Assembly: GCA_030267565.1 (NCBI GenBank)
Contig: BRXU01000054.1
Location: forward strand, 124,001-188,000
DNA length: 64,000 nucleotides
From: Pleodorina starrii
Lineage: Eukaryota > Chlorophyta > Chlorophyceae > Chlamydomonadales > Volvocaceae
Reading direction: 5' to 3'
The stretch's first letter is position 1, and the number at the start of each line of letters is the position of its first letter. The position numbers and the translations under genes are program-made. Of this stretch, positions 13,101 to 25,363 are shown in pieces. A model generated the notes under the pieces. That model saw nothing but the letters and a program-made list of their open reading frames with translations, did no database searches and was not told the origin of the DNA.

Positions 13101-16100
13101 CAAGGTGTAACCCGTCCCACTCCCTCTGCCAGCTTGTCTCTTTGCTCTGTTGTCCTCTTCCCTCTCCCCTCTTCCCTTTCTCTCCCCTCTCCCCTCTCTC
13201 TTCTCTCTCCCTCTCTCCACTCCACTCCCCTGCCGGCAACCCAACCCGACCCAACCCGCGTCGTCGCGTCTCGTCGCGCAGGCGACGGCTCCGACTGTAC
13301 GACACCGCCTGCTCCCCCCCTGGAGCGCAAGGTTCTCCACTGGGAGGCGATGCCCTCCTCGGCCACCATGGCGCTGGCGCCCACGCTGTGGGCCAGCCCG
13401 GTTGTCAAGGTGTGGGTGGGTGGGTGGGTGGGAGGGAGGGTGGGTGGGTGGGTATGTTTCCCGGGGGCCAAGGGATGTGTGTGTGAGTGTATGTGTGAGA
13501 GAGTGTGCATGTTTGTGGTGTACAGAAGAACGAGCGCTGCGAAGCCAGGTCAGGCGTTCTTACTCGACGGAGAACGGAGCAAAGCAACGCGAAGAGAAGC
13601 GAAGGGGAGGGAAGAGAAGCGAAGGGAAGAGGACTCATATGACCAGAAACGAAACGAAGCGGGGCAAAGCGGAGCGAAGCCATGACCAGACAGACGAGGG
13701 GAGGGGGAGCAGGTGGCCGGGGGGATGAACGTTGGTGGGCGGAGTGCGGAGTGCGGAGAAATGGGCTGCAGCTCCTCCAAAGGGTCGTCCGGAGGGGGGT
13801 GGAGCCAGTGGCCCCGCGCGCTCCCTTCCCCCAGTCGCGCCTCCCCTAGTCCTCTTCATGCCGCCCACCGCGTGCGTGTCCCCTCCCCTGTCCCCTCCCC
13901 TGTCCCTCCCCTCGCGTCCACTCCCCTCGCGTCCACTCCCCTCGCGTCCACTCCCCTTGCGTCCTTTCCCCTCGCGTCCTCTCCCCTTGCGTCCTCTCCC
14001 CTCGCGTCCTGTCCACTCCCCTGCCCTGTCCCCTCCCGTCCCCGCCCCTCCAGGACTTTGTGCCCCGGGCGGTGGTCAGCGGCGCGGAGAAGCTCGCCCT
14101 GTTCGCTCGGCCGGCCACCACTCTGGGGAGCACCTTCAAGCTGGCCAGGAACACGGGTGGGTGGGTGGCTGGGCTGGGCTGGGCTGGGTGGGTGGGTTCC
14201 AAGCTGGCACAGGAACACGGGTGGGTGGCTGGTGGTAAAACGATACCGCAGCGGAGGGAGGGGTGGCTGGGTGGCTGGGCTGGGCGGCTGGCTGTGGGCG
14301 GCTGGGGGGCTGGGTGGGTGGCTGGGGTGGTGAACTGGTTTGGGATTGGGGGTGGGTGGCTGGGGCGAACTGCGAGCGGGTCGGGAGAGGGGAGTCACAC
14401 AGTCCTTATCCCTTCCCCTTTCGCACCCGGCGCGGTCTCCGTCCCTTCGCTGCGGTCTCGTCCTCAACCCCCTCCCCCCGCCCCCTGCCCCTGCCCCCCG
14501 CCCCCCTCTTCCTCAGACGGCAAGGCCTGCCTGCTCGACCCCTCCACCGCCCAGAACATCCTGATCAAGTTCGCCAAGGCGGCCCTCAGTCCCGAGCAGC
14601 TGGGGGCGGCGCTGGAGCGGATGGACCACACCGTGTTGTCGGCAACCATTGTGCTGCAGGTGTGGGGGTGTGTGTTTTGGGGAGGGGAGGGGAGGGGAGG
14701 AGTGTGAGAGTGAGAGTGGCATGCGTCATTGGATGCGTCAGTGGCAGGCGGGAGGGATTGGGGTGTGTGTGGATGGGGTGGCCCCCCCCTCACACACACA
14801 CCACGCGGTCACTCGCTGCTGGCCCCCTTTCGCTCAACTGGACGTGTCTTTGGTCGGTCCCTTATTTGTGTGGGTTTAGGGTTTCCAGTTTCCGATTTCC
14901 GGATTTTGGTCTCCGATTCACACAGTTCCGGAGAAGGGGGTGGGGCGCAGAAAACAGCTTTTTTTGGGAGGGATTTGTGTGGGGGAGCAAGACCGCAGTT
15001 CCCCGGGGGGGAGGAAGGGTCGAGGAGTTGGGTCGGATTTGACGGTTTGCCCTCCCTGACATGCCTCGTCGCTGAAAAGCCCGCTCGCCCTCGTCGATAC
15101 CCGCCCGCTCCACCTCACTCGCCCCTTCCTCCCACCCCCACCCCCACTCGCCCCCCCCTCCTACCCCCACGCCCCCCAATATATACACACAACAACGCCC
15201 CCAGTGACTCATTGTTATATAAAGGGGCATATCACGCCCTGGCCCCCCAACACATACACACACGCACACACACTCGCCCCACGTTCGCTCGCCCCGCGAC
15301 CTGCCAGTGCCTGGGTGGCTACCCCAAGCCCGAGGATGCGGAGCGGGTCTTGGCCTGGTGCGAAAACAACGACCCGGCGGGTGAGAGGGGCGGTGGCAGG
15401 GGCGGGGACCATGCATAGCAGTCCGAAGAGGGGGTAGGGGTTTGGAGGGCGGAGGCATATGCGGAAGCCGTCCCCACCATCTCCCGTCCGCTCCGGATTC
15501 TTAGCCTCGCCCACACGCCCAAATCCCCCACCCCCGCGCCTGCCGCCCTGCCTGGATCCTGAATCCGCGGATGGTCCCTTTACGGTCCCTGGCCTATGCC
15601 TGGACGATCCTTAGATCCATGGGATTCTGTCTGGATCCCTGGACGATCTTCTCTTCTTCTCCCCTGATGCTGGCTCCCATCATCATCCCCTGTGCCGCAG
15701 GCCTGGGCCCCGCGGAGCGCTTCGTGCAGGTGCTGGCCTCGCTGCCCCACGCCCGTCTGCGGCTGGAGATGCTCAAGATCCGGCATCACTTTGAGGAGGA
15801 CCTGGCCAAGAAGGGCCGACTGGCGGCCACTGTCAAGGCCGCGTGCGAGGGGCTGAGCAGCAGCTGGGCGTGGAGGAGACTGCTCAAGGTGTGGGGGGGG
15901 GCGTGGGGGGGAGGTGGGAGGCGGGTGGAGGGTGTGGTGGTGGTGGGGGGGGGGCGGGGGGGGTGGTGGTGGAGGGTAACAATCAGGATACCGCAGCGGA
16001 GGGACGGGGGCGTGGAGGAGACTGCTCAAGGTGGGGGGGGCTGCTTGGGGGTGGGGTGGGGTGCTTGGGGGGTAAAAAGAAGATACCGCAGCGGAGACGG

Positions 16101-19100
16101 AGACGGCGCTAGCGAACGGGGCTGCTGGGGGGGGGTGTTGCGGGGCTGGGAGGCGGGTGGGGGGTGTGTGTGGGGGGGTGGGGTGGGGGGGGAGGGTGGG
16201 GAGATGGCTCGGCGGACCGGGTGGGCTGCGGTCCGGAGCTGCTTCTGCGCTCTTCCCTCCGCCCAGCCATACTTTTCGTTTGCGTTTTGCTTACTTACCT
16301 TTTATTCGTTGCGGTTTTACCGCTTCTCCGTGCCTTATCTGCCTCTTTTTGAACGAGGGCGAGGCCATCCGAGGGGAGCAACCAACCGCCCCTCCCCTCC
16401 CCGCCCCGCCCCGCCCCTCCCTTCCCCTCCCCGCCCCGCCCCTCCCTGCCCCGCCCCGGCCCTCTCCCCCCCGCCCCTCCTTACCCCGCACCCGCTCCCC
16501 GCCCCCCCCCTCCCCTCCCCTCCCGGCAATAGGAGCTCCTGGCTCTGGGCAACGAGGTGAACCGGCACCGCGGCACTCCCCCCGCCGCCGGGTTCAAGAT
16601 GTCGTCCCTCAACAAGTTTGCGGAGATGCGGAGCTGGGACACGCAGTGGTCGTTGCTGGAGGTGGGGCCTGCGGGGGTGGAAATGGGAGGGGGTGGTGGT
16701 GGGGAGGGGCCTGCGGGGGTGGAGGTGGGGAGGGGCCTGCGGGGGTGGAGGTGGTGGACTGTGAGCAGGAGAGGTGCGTGTATAGAGAGCAACTGAGGGG
16801 TGGGTGGGTGGGTCGTTTGCGATCCTCTGGGGTCGAGGGAGGTGACACGAATGCCGTAACTCCTTAAGAGTTACGCACAGACACACGAACTGCGGTTGAT
16901 GACGTGGATGCCGTGATTGTCCTGACCGGTAATTCCGTTGAAATAACAGATTGCGGCCGAGTCGATGCTGATGCTGCCGGGGGGCCGGCGCCACCTGGAC
17001 GAGCTGAGTGCCTTGGAGGAGCGGATGGCGGCGGCCATGGCTGTGGATCTCAAGGTACGGCACTGTACGACACTGTACGACACCCTCGTGCAGGCGGGAT
17101 GGGCCGGCCGGCCGACCGAACCGTCGTCGAGAAGATAATCCGGTGTGGGTGGGACGGAGCCCGTTGCTCTCGAAGCTCGAGGAGCTCCCGCCTGACACGC
17201 GCACACGCGCATGTCGTACGGTCGTTTGTACTGTCCGTACAGGTGCTGTACCACGACATCATCGAGATGGACGAGAAGGGCCTCGGCCGGGTGGCCAAGT
17301 TCCTGGACTGCCTGCGGGTGAGTGACCCAGGGGTCGGTGACCCACCGGGTGAGTGACCCAGGGCTCGGTGAGTTGTGGGTCGCGGTCGGTATTGAGGCGA
17401 CGGGATATTCCCGAGTGCGTCTTCCTCGCGCGCTCAATTTCTGGTTCTCGGTGCGGAGATGCGCGGGTTACCGCGCGTTGTGCGTGAAGAAAGATGTGCG
17501 GCAAGGTACAACATATTGGTGTGTAGCTGTATACTGGACATGCGGAACTTAGCACCGCATGCCGGAGCCTACGCGCATGCGGAAGCTGTACCTTGGTGTG
17601 TGTGGACATGCGCGGTAGGCTGAGGGTATGTCTGCATGGGCGTATGCGGCAACCCTAAGAACCCCCCACCTCACCTCACCCGACCTCACCCCATCTCACC
17701 TCATCCCACCTCACCCGACCTCACCCGACCTCACCCGACCTGACCTCACGTAGGATCAAATTAAGTCGGAGCAGCAGCAGCAGCAGCTGCTGCTGCAGCA
17801 GCAGTTCTCGGGGCAGGCCGCAGGCAGCGGCGACCCTGGCGCTGCCGCCACCGCCGCTGGTGCGGCTTCCGCGGCCGCTGCCGCGCCGCCTGCGCCCGTC
17901 GCTGCGCGCCGGCTGTCGACTCACCGGTTCAGATCCGCTGACCTGCTGCGGGAGTGGTCGGAGCTGCAAGCTAGGTGGGGCGGGAGGAGGCGCGTGGCGG
18001 TGGTGGACGGGTAAAAAGAAGATACCGCAGCGAAGACGGAGACGGCGTTAGCGAACGGTCCCAGCCATTCTCGCATGTGTTTATACGCAACGTGTGCGTC
18101 CTCTGGGCGCTTGGTTCTCCTTCCTGCGCCTTACGCATGCGTCACCGCGTTTCCTATTGTGGTCCGTTCTGGCAAACGCTGGACCAATCTCCTGGACGTC
18201 GGTTGCACATCCCGTAATGCCGTACGTGCCGTACATGCGCCCGCACCCCCCACAGGTGGCAGACCGAGTACCGCGCCCTGGCGGAGGCGACGCACAGCGC
18301 GCTGACGGCGGTGCGCGAGGTTGCCGTACTGCACGGCGAGCTGCGCGCGACGGCAGCGGCCCTGGCGGCGTCGGCGTCCGCCGACCCGCGGGTCGCTGCG
18401 GGCGCGCCCCGGGAGGTGCGCGAGTGGCCGTTCGCCAACGGCCGCGCCTTCTTTGAGAACCTCCGATGGTGGGTGCTACGGGGGGCGGCTGCTGAGGCCC
18501 GAGGACTGGGGGCCAAAAAACGAAGATGCCGCAGCGAAGGGACGGAGACGGCAGATATGGGGGCTACGGGGGCGGGGGAGCTTGGGCGCGGGCTGGGGGG
18601 CAGGGCGGGCGTGGCGGGGGTGTAACAACGACCAAACTGCAGAGAAGGAATGGAGCTGGGGTGTGATGGTGAGCCGCTAAAGGCCTCGCTCGAGATGCTG
18701 TGCTGGGACCTGGGAGGGCGTCTGTGTGGGGGGGTCTCATAGGGGGGCCGTAAGGCCCGTAGGCTGTACGACACTCTCATGCTACAGCCGTAGCGGGCAT
18801 GTAGCCGTAGGTGTGGTGGTCGTGACAGTGGGCCCCAGACAGAGACACACACACACACACACACACATCCCCCTCGCGTCTTAGGGCGGTGGAGGCAGCG
18901 GGGCCCAGCCGGCCGTGCGCTGCAGCGGAAACGACACAGGGCAGCTGGCGCCAGGAGGGCGTCGAGTCTTAGGGTTTGGAAACCGCCCTTGAGAACGGCC
19001 CTTGGGAACCGCCGATCCGCTGAGCTGATCCTCGTCCTTTCCCCGCCCATTCTCCTCCTCCTCTAGTGAACGTTTCCTTTCCCCACTCGCTTGTCGCTTC

Positions 19101-21339
19101 CCTCTCCTCTCCTTCCCTCCCCCCACCTCTCCTCTCCGCTCCTATCCTCTCAGTTTCTTCGGCAACCTCAAGCAGGCCTACATGCGGATCCGCAACCTGG
19201 TGCAGCGACACCACCAGGTATGGCATTCGTACGACAGGGTTTCGCGGCGCCGTACAGCATGACCAAAGCCGTACTGTGTGCACGGCAGGGCAGAGCAGGG
19301 CAGCGCAGGCCGACGCAGGGGCCTGCTTGGTCGTCTGCTGCCGCCTGGCGTGTGTGTCCGTCCGTTCGTTTGTTGTTTTGATTTTGATGCACCGATTCTG
19401 CACAGCGGTTGAAGTCCCCGCTACCCAACACCCGCCGAGCTGTCGAGGAGCTGTCCTATTCGCCTTGGGGCCGGCCGGTTTCACCTTCGGCGGTTGCCCG
19501 CCGGCCCGCGGTTGCCTGCTCACAGATTGAATAGGAAGGAGCAGAGGAAGGATTCTTCTGATACGTTACCGTTCACGGGCTCCGGCCTATACGTGGATAA
19601 CCCCCCACCCCCACCCTCCGCCCTGCAGACCCTGTGGGAGGCGGCTAAGCGCATGCTGGAAGCTTCGGCCGCCGCCGCCAACGGCACCCCCACCCGCACC
19701 GCCAGTCCCTTCGCTTGCAGCACCGGCCCCCGCCGCCCCCGCCCCCGCCGCGTCACACACACCGGCGGCGAGGCCGCGTGCACCACCTCGCCGCCCTCGT
19801 CCCCGGAGCCCTCGCCGCAGACCTCCCCGCCACCGCCGCCGTCGGCGGCGCCGTCGCCGCCGCCGTCGCTGCCGACGCGCCGCTCCACCTACTCGGCCGT
19901 CGTGGCCCTTCGTACGACCTCCCCGGAGCCGTCGCCCCAGAACTCCCCGCCACTGGCGTCGCCGTCGCCCGGCGCATCGGCGGCGGCGGCGACGCCGCCG
20001 TCAGGCCAGGACCAGCCGCCGCACACGCACGGGAGCCACGGCCACGGACACGGGCACGGACACGGTCGGGGTCATGGTGGTGGGTTCACCCACGCTTACA
20101 GCACCGCCCACAGCGGCCACCACAGCCCCCGCAGCACCGACCATAACACATGTCCCAGCCACACCCAGCACCTACACCCGCACCCGCACCCGCACCAGCA
20201 CACGACGACGACGGTGGCTCGGGAGGGCGTATTGCTGGAGAGGGACGTCGCTAACGTCGGCGACTCGGCAGCGGCGGCGGCGGCGGTTAAGGAGGAGGGC
20301 GGTCCTGGGTCTGGATCTGGATCTGGATCCAGTGGCTGTCGTACGAATAGTACGAACAGCTCGAAGCGTAGCGTCGTGGCGCTGAGCGCCAACGCGTCGT
20401 TCTCAGAGGCGACGGAGACGCCGTCGGCGCGCGGGCCCGCCGCCGCCGCGGCGGCGGCGGTGGCGGCGGCGACGGTCGGCCGCGCCGCAGCGGCGGCGGG
20501 CGCCGCCGGGCTGCGCCCGCGCGACCTGGCGCCGATGCTGGAGCGCCTGGCTTCCCAGACCTCCGTCGGCGACGGCGGCGACGGCGAGGGCGGAGTGTAC
20601 GGCAGCCGGCGCGCGACGCGTGACGGTGAGTCGCCGGCGGCCTTGCCGGCGGCGGCGGGCGACGGCGTCTGCAGCCGCAGCGGCAGCTGCGCGGCGCCGC
20701 CGCCGCCGCCGGCGGCGGAGCTTCCAGCGGACTCCGCAGCGGCGGCGGCGGCGGCGGCGGTTGTGGAGCCGCCGTCGGGGTTCCTGTCGGCGGAGCCCTC
20801 CCTGGCGGCGATGGCGGATTCGGAAGACGAGCAACGCGCGGGGGGGCTGGCGGCCGCTGGGGAGGGGAAGGCCGGCTGCCGGCAGGCGGCGTGGCCGTGC
20901 GACGGCGGCGACGGCGACGGCGACAGCAGCTCGACGTCGTCGTCGGCGGAGTCGTCGGAGCCGGCTTCGCCGGTGGGCGTGACCCGTGGGTCGGTTCGCC
21001 TCTCTGACGCCGCCGCCATTGTGCAGATCTCCCTGGCCAGTGAATCCGTCGACGGCGCCCCTGACGCCAATGCCGACGGCGGCGGCGACGAGGCCGAGGA
21101 GGAAGAGGAGGCGGTGGCGGCGGACGGGCAGGAGGACGGCGGAGAGGGGCGGACGGGCGCGTCGGAAGGCCAACTGACGGCAAGCACGGAGGAGGAAGAC
21201 GAGGAGGAGGAGGTGGTGGAGGAGGAGGAGGAAGAGGAGGAGGAGGACGATGATGTGGTGGTTCAGCTGCCGGCCGCGCTGGTGCTGGACGCGGATGTGC
21301 TGTTCCGGCTGCCGGCGCGGCTGCGGCGTAAGGCGGCAG
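10167..21339 (+). CDS. Formin (FH1-FH2 actin nucleator); C-terminal limit uncertain
   Basis: Phase-checked exons: 10167-10241, 10383-11372, 11611-12973, 13282-13409, 14054-14156, 14517-14659, 15308-15380, 15701-15888, 16533-16661, 16950-17054, 17243-17317, 17754-17974, 18256-18468, 19154-19217, 19629-21339. The start is MGATETPGPGVSPDEYFRRA. FH1 is the proline repeat block in exon 3. FH2 follows: ERKVLHWEAMP and LAPTLWAS, LLDPSTAQNILIKFAKAALS, LGPAERFVQVLASLP, FEEDLAKKGRLAATVKAACE, LALGNEVNRHRGTP and GFKMSSLNKFAEM, LDELSALEERMAAAMAVDLK, and FFGNLKQAYMRIRNLVQRHH. FH2 dimers nucleate and track actin barbed ends, and FH1 binds profilin-actin (family knowledge). The last exon codes an Ala/Ser/Pro/His-rich tail including a Gly-His run near 20040-20075. 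No stop is met: phase 1 at 21339 fits the exon at 21823. The formin may therefore end in an unseen spliced exon or be fused to the HAD region. Confidence 0.88.
11941..12860 (+). repeat. Tandem FH1 proline repeats in formin exon 3
   Basis: Poly-proline runs alternate with Gly and short linkers. Within 12200-12640 a unit of about 66-75 bp encoding PPPGPPPPPVVSPTRPGAAK is repeated six times with almost no divergence. Flanking units are older and differ in linker (SPARATA, GPAKPAVG, PPRPGGTK, ATGPSKPQ). The near-identity indicates recent expansion. Confidence 0.9.
16072..16119 (+). repeat. Intronic ACCGCAGCGGAG element, full copy
   Basis: It starts GTAAAAAGAAGATACCGCAG and ends GGCGCTAGCGAACGG. 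It lies in formin intron 8, next to a shorter copy at 15976-16012. It is nearly identical to 18011-18058. Confidence 0.85.
18011..18058 (+). repeat. Intronic ACCGCAGCGGAG element, full copy
   Basis: It lies in formin intron 12, starts GTAAAAAGAAGATACCGCAG and ends GGCGTTAGCGAACGG. It differs from 16072-16119 at only a few positions. A shorter version sits in intron 13 at 18514-18552. Confidence 0.85.
18824..18946 (+). repeat. Dispersed repeat, copy 2
   Basis: Same block order as 1255-1352, but with an (AC)n tract inserted after GTGGGCCCCAGAC. It lies in formin intron 13. Confidence 0.7.
19541..19605 (-). repeat. Dispersed repeat with TTATCCACG core, inverted long copy
   Basis: The reverse complement of 2691-2755, sharing CCTATACGTGGATAACC and CGTTCACGGGCTCCGG. 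It sits immediately upstream of the acceptor of formin exon 15 and may contribute pyrimidine-rich acceptor context. Confidence 0.75.
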
Positions 21340-24300
21340 GTGGGAGGTGGGAAAAGCAGTGCGGGTAGGGCCGCGGGGGGAGGGGGGAGGGGAGGGAAGG
21401 AAAGCGGGTGGGGGGGGTCTGGGGGAGGGGAGTAGGGAAAGATCGGATGGTTTAGGGATTTAGGGTTGGGTTTTAGGGTTTTAGAAAGCGAGCGCGGGGA
21501 ATTTTTCCTCGTTCCTCGTGAGCAAGAGGTGGTGAGAGCCAGCCCGGGAAGGAGGTGGGGAGGTCACCCAGCGAGCTGTTCGGACGCCACCCAATGTGGC
21601 ACCTGAGATGGTGGTGGAAGCCGATGCGACTGTTGGCTACCGAGGGCATCCGATTTTGCGCTCGAAGGGCGCCGCCCGATGGCAGGCATTGCGGTGGCAG
21701 CCGACCCGTTCCGTTCCGTTCCCTCCACCTCCCCTGCTCCGTTCCGCTCCGTTCCGCTCCCCAACCGCTCCGTTCCTTCCCGCACCGCGCCCCGTTCCGC
21801 TTCCCGCCACCCAACCCACCAGGTCGCCTGCGCAGATCCCTCCTCCTGAGGTTGTCCTCGGTACATCGTGACGAGGAGGAGGACGAGGAGAACGACGACG
21901 GCGATGGCGGCGGCGGCGCTGCTGCCGACCCACGGGTCACCCTCGCCACCGACGCCGCCGCTGCCGCTGACCCCACCGACGCGGCGCCCGTCAGCGCTAC
22001 GGCCGCGCGTGATGGGGCGGGCAGCAGCAGCCTTGGCGCCTGTCATCGCATTAGCGCCGCCGGGGCAGCAGCTGGCGGCGGGACGCTCGGCGGCGTTGCC
22101 GCTGCCGCCGCCGCAGGCGGCGACGCCGACGGTGACGCCGGCGGCGACGCCGACGGCGGCAGAGAGCATCATCCCCACCGCATCAGCGCCGTCTTCGCAT
22201 CTGTCAGCCCGGACGACCCGTGGGTCGGTACTGACGATGATAACGCCAACGTCAACGGCGGCGGCAGCTGCTGCAGCAGCAGCAGTTTAGTCAGCCACCT
22301 GCTGATCCAGAATCCGGATCAGGATCCAGACGGATGCCAAGATCCGTCCGAACAGGATCTAGCCTACCAGCCGAATCAAGATCCGGATCCGCCGCCACCG
22401 CCGCCGAGACGTCTGACTCGCGACGACCTCCTGAACCTGCAGCGCCACATCCTGGCTGCCGGCATGCAGCAGCAGCAGCAGCAGCGGTGGCATCCCGCCT
22501 CCCGGGCACCCGGCCACCCGCAGGGGCTGCAGCAGCTGCAGCTGCAGGGGCTGCATCGCCTGCCGTCGGCGGCGCGGCGCGAGCACGAGCGCCAGCGCGC
22601 GGCGGCGCGGCAGCGGCGGCAGGCGGCGCGTTGCGCGCTGGTGCTGACCAGTCGCCGCACTCTGTCGCAGCTGCTGCAGCGCGCGGCGGAGCTGGGGCTG
22701 CCGGCCCCCAGCATCCTGGTCACCTCGGCGGGAGCCATGGTGAGAGCGCAAGGGGCGGGTGGTGAGGGGGGGGGGAGGGGGGCGTTTGGGGTGTGAGCCG
22801 GCCTTCGGTGTCCTTCCCCTCCCGCTGCCACACCACACACCCACCCACACCTCCTCCCCTCCCCTACACGTGGATACCCGGCCCCCCCGATTCCGACCCT
22901 AATGATCGACCTACCTGCTCTCCTGTCCCTGGTGCGTGTGTATATTTCTCTCTCCCTCTCTCCCTCCCTCTGTCTCCTTCCTCACTCTCTCAGCTCTCAT
23001 CCCGCCCCAGACCCCCTTGTTGGCTGGCTCTCCCCTCTCCCCCTCCGTCCCTGCCGCTGCGGTACCTATTTTCTTCCATGTCCCCACTCTCCCAACTGGC
23101 ACCCTTGACGCACTTCACCCCGGCTGACCCCCCAACCCCCAACCCCACCTCTCCTCGCCGCTGTCACACTCCCCCCTATACGTGGATAACCCCGCCCGCC
23201 CCCGCCCCGCCCCTTTCCCCTCCTTGCAGCTGTGGCGCCGCGTCCCTCGCCGCACCGGTCTGGCCGGCCTCTGCTACCCCCGCATCCACGCGGCTCCCTC
23301 CCTCCCCGTCATCCCCAGTGGCGACATCGACCCGCTGGACAGCGAACAAGGCAGCGTCACCGCGGCGGCGGCGGCGGCGGCGGCGGCGACATCGCACTCG
23401 TCGGCACGGGAGCTGCGCTTGCGCTCCGCCACCACCGCCGACGGATGGGATGTCGACGCTGCAGCGGACGGCGGCGGCGGCGGCGGTGAGGTCAGCGGCG
23501 GCGGCGGCGACGTGACGAGCCCGCCGGCGTCGTGCAGGCGCGGGATATCGCGGAGCATGAGCTGGACGTCGTCGCCGCCGGCGGCGGCGCCGCCGCCGCC
23601 GCCGCCGCGGACGCCGTCCGGCAGAAGCACCCACGGCGCCTTCGGCGCCGCGACGGCGGCGTTGGACGCGGCGGCGGAAGGCCGCCGGAGCACCGGCGGC
23701 TGCGTTGTCAGATGCAGCGGCGGCGCCGCTGCCCAAGCTGCCGTTGGGCTCCCTGCGGCGGCGGCGGCGGAGGCCGCCGGTGGGCTCGGGTCGGCCCAAT
23801 TGAGTTTTCGGGCGTCGTGGGACGTTCGGGAAAGGTTGGCGCAGGGGCGCAGCGGCAGCTGGGGCGGCGCGCCGTCGCCGGCGCCGGCGCCGGGCGGCAA
23901 CTACAACCGCATCTGGGGCGGCGGCGGCGGCGGTGGCGGTGGCTTCTGTGGCGGCAGCGTGTTCCGCGGCGTGTGCGAGGATCTGTACGACGGCGGCGAT
24001 GTCGACGGCGACGGCGGCGACGGCGACGGCGGCGCCATGCTGTGGGATTGGGAGCCGGAGCCCCGGTGGCACTCTCATGTGCAGCGGCCGTCCAGTATCA
24101 TCCGGGGACGGGGGGAGTGCAGGGCGCCCGAGTTTAATGACGAGGTGGGTTGGCGAAGTGAAGAGGTGGGGAGGGCGGGAGGGAGGAGAGGGGTGCAGGT
24201 TGGGGGTGGAGGGAGGTACTGGCAAACGGAACAGATCGAGCATCGAAGCGCGACGAGAGAGGGAGGGAGGGTAAAACCCCTAAAACCCTAAAACCCCCAT

Positions 24301-25363
24301 CCCAACTAGGATTCAACACCCGTTTAGAACCCTCAATACCCCTACATACACCCGCAACAACACCCCCCACCACACACACACACACGCATCTCTCTGATCC
24401 CGCCCCTCCCTCTCAGGTCCGTTTCGCAGTCGAGTCCGCAACCCAGCGGCTGCAGCTGCCACCCGACCGCCTGGGGCCCCAATCCGCCTCCACCTACCAC
24501 CTGACGATGCCTGTACGGCGGTCCGTACTGGAGGCTTTCCGTACACAGGTGGCGAGGGAGCTGATGAAGCTGCCGATCACGGTGCGTGTGTATGTGTATG
24601 CGGGGGGGTGGGGGTGGGGTGGGGTGGGGGGGAGGGAGGGGGGTAGAGTACGACACGTCCAGGTCAAGGGGCCGAGCTGGCCAGCTGACAGAACCCCGCA
24701 GCAGCGAAGGAAGGAGACCCGCCTGCCCACCCCGCCTGCCCACCCCGCCTGCCCACCCCCATCCCCCCCCCACCCCCCACCCCCACCACCACCACCCCAC
24801 AGGTGCATATGGAGGTGGAGGAGCTGGAGCCCTCAGAGCAACCCCACCGCAACCGCAACCGCCGTCGCACCACAACCAAACCACCACCACCACCACCACA
24901 ACAGGAGCAGCAGCAGCAGGACGGACAGGAGCAGCAGCAGCAGCAGGAGCAGGAGCAGGAGGGGCAGCAGCAGCAGGAACCTGAGCAGCAGCAGCAGAAG
25001 AAGAAGAAGAAGAAGAAGCAGGAGAAGCAGCGGGAAGGGCAAGAGCAGCGGAAGCAGCAGCAGCAGCAACAACCCGTCGATGTGACGGCCGGACAGGAGG
25101 AGGGTCAGAAGCGAGCTGCTGCACGCCGCCGGGCGCGGAAGCAGGAGCAGCAGCAGCCGGCGGGTGCAACGGCTGCGGCGGGTAATGGCGGCTGCGGCGG
25201 CGGCGGGACCGACCCATGGGTCCGAGTGCACTTTGTGCCGCACCACGCCACCGCCCCGCTGGCTGCTCGTTACGCGCTGTCCAACATCCTGGGGGTGAGT
25301 GACCCAGGGGTCGCTCCCTCGGTGGGCACTCTGGAGGAGCTGCGCAGCCTACTGCAGCTCTAG
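21247..25363 (+). CDS. Sucrose-phosphatase-like HAD domain region, in frame after formin
   Basis: Exons: the end of 19629-21339, then 21823-22739, 23230-24144, 24417-24581, 24803-25363. Visible HAD features: a motif-I-like strand ALVLDADVLFRLPARLRR near 21280, and a motif-II strand CALVLTSRRTLSQLL followed by LGLPAPSILVTSAGAMLW. Later come LGPQSASTYHLTMPVRRSVL and VRVHFVPHHATAPLAARYAL. The order matches the sucrose-phosphatase fold and the non-catalytic C-terminal domain of sucrose-phosphate synthase. Low-complexity inserts (poly-Gln, poly-Ala, Gly-Asp) interrupt it. The last acidic motif (GDSGND type) is not found and no glycosyltransferase domain lies upstream, so catalysis is doubtful. The end may be the TAG at 25361, or a GTGAGT donor at 25295 could be used. 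No independent start is evident, so this could be the C-terminus of a formin fusion of about 2712 aa. Confidence 0.55.
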
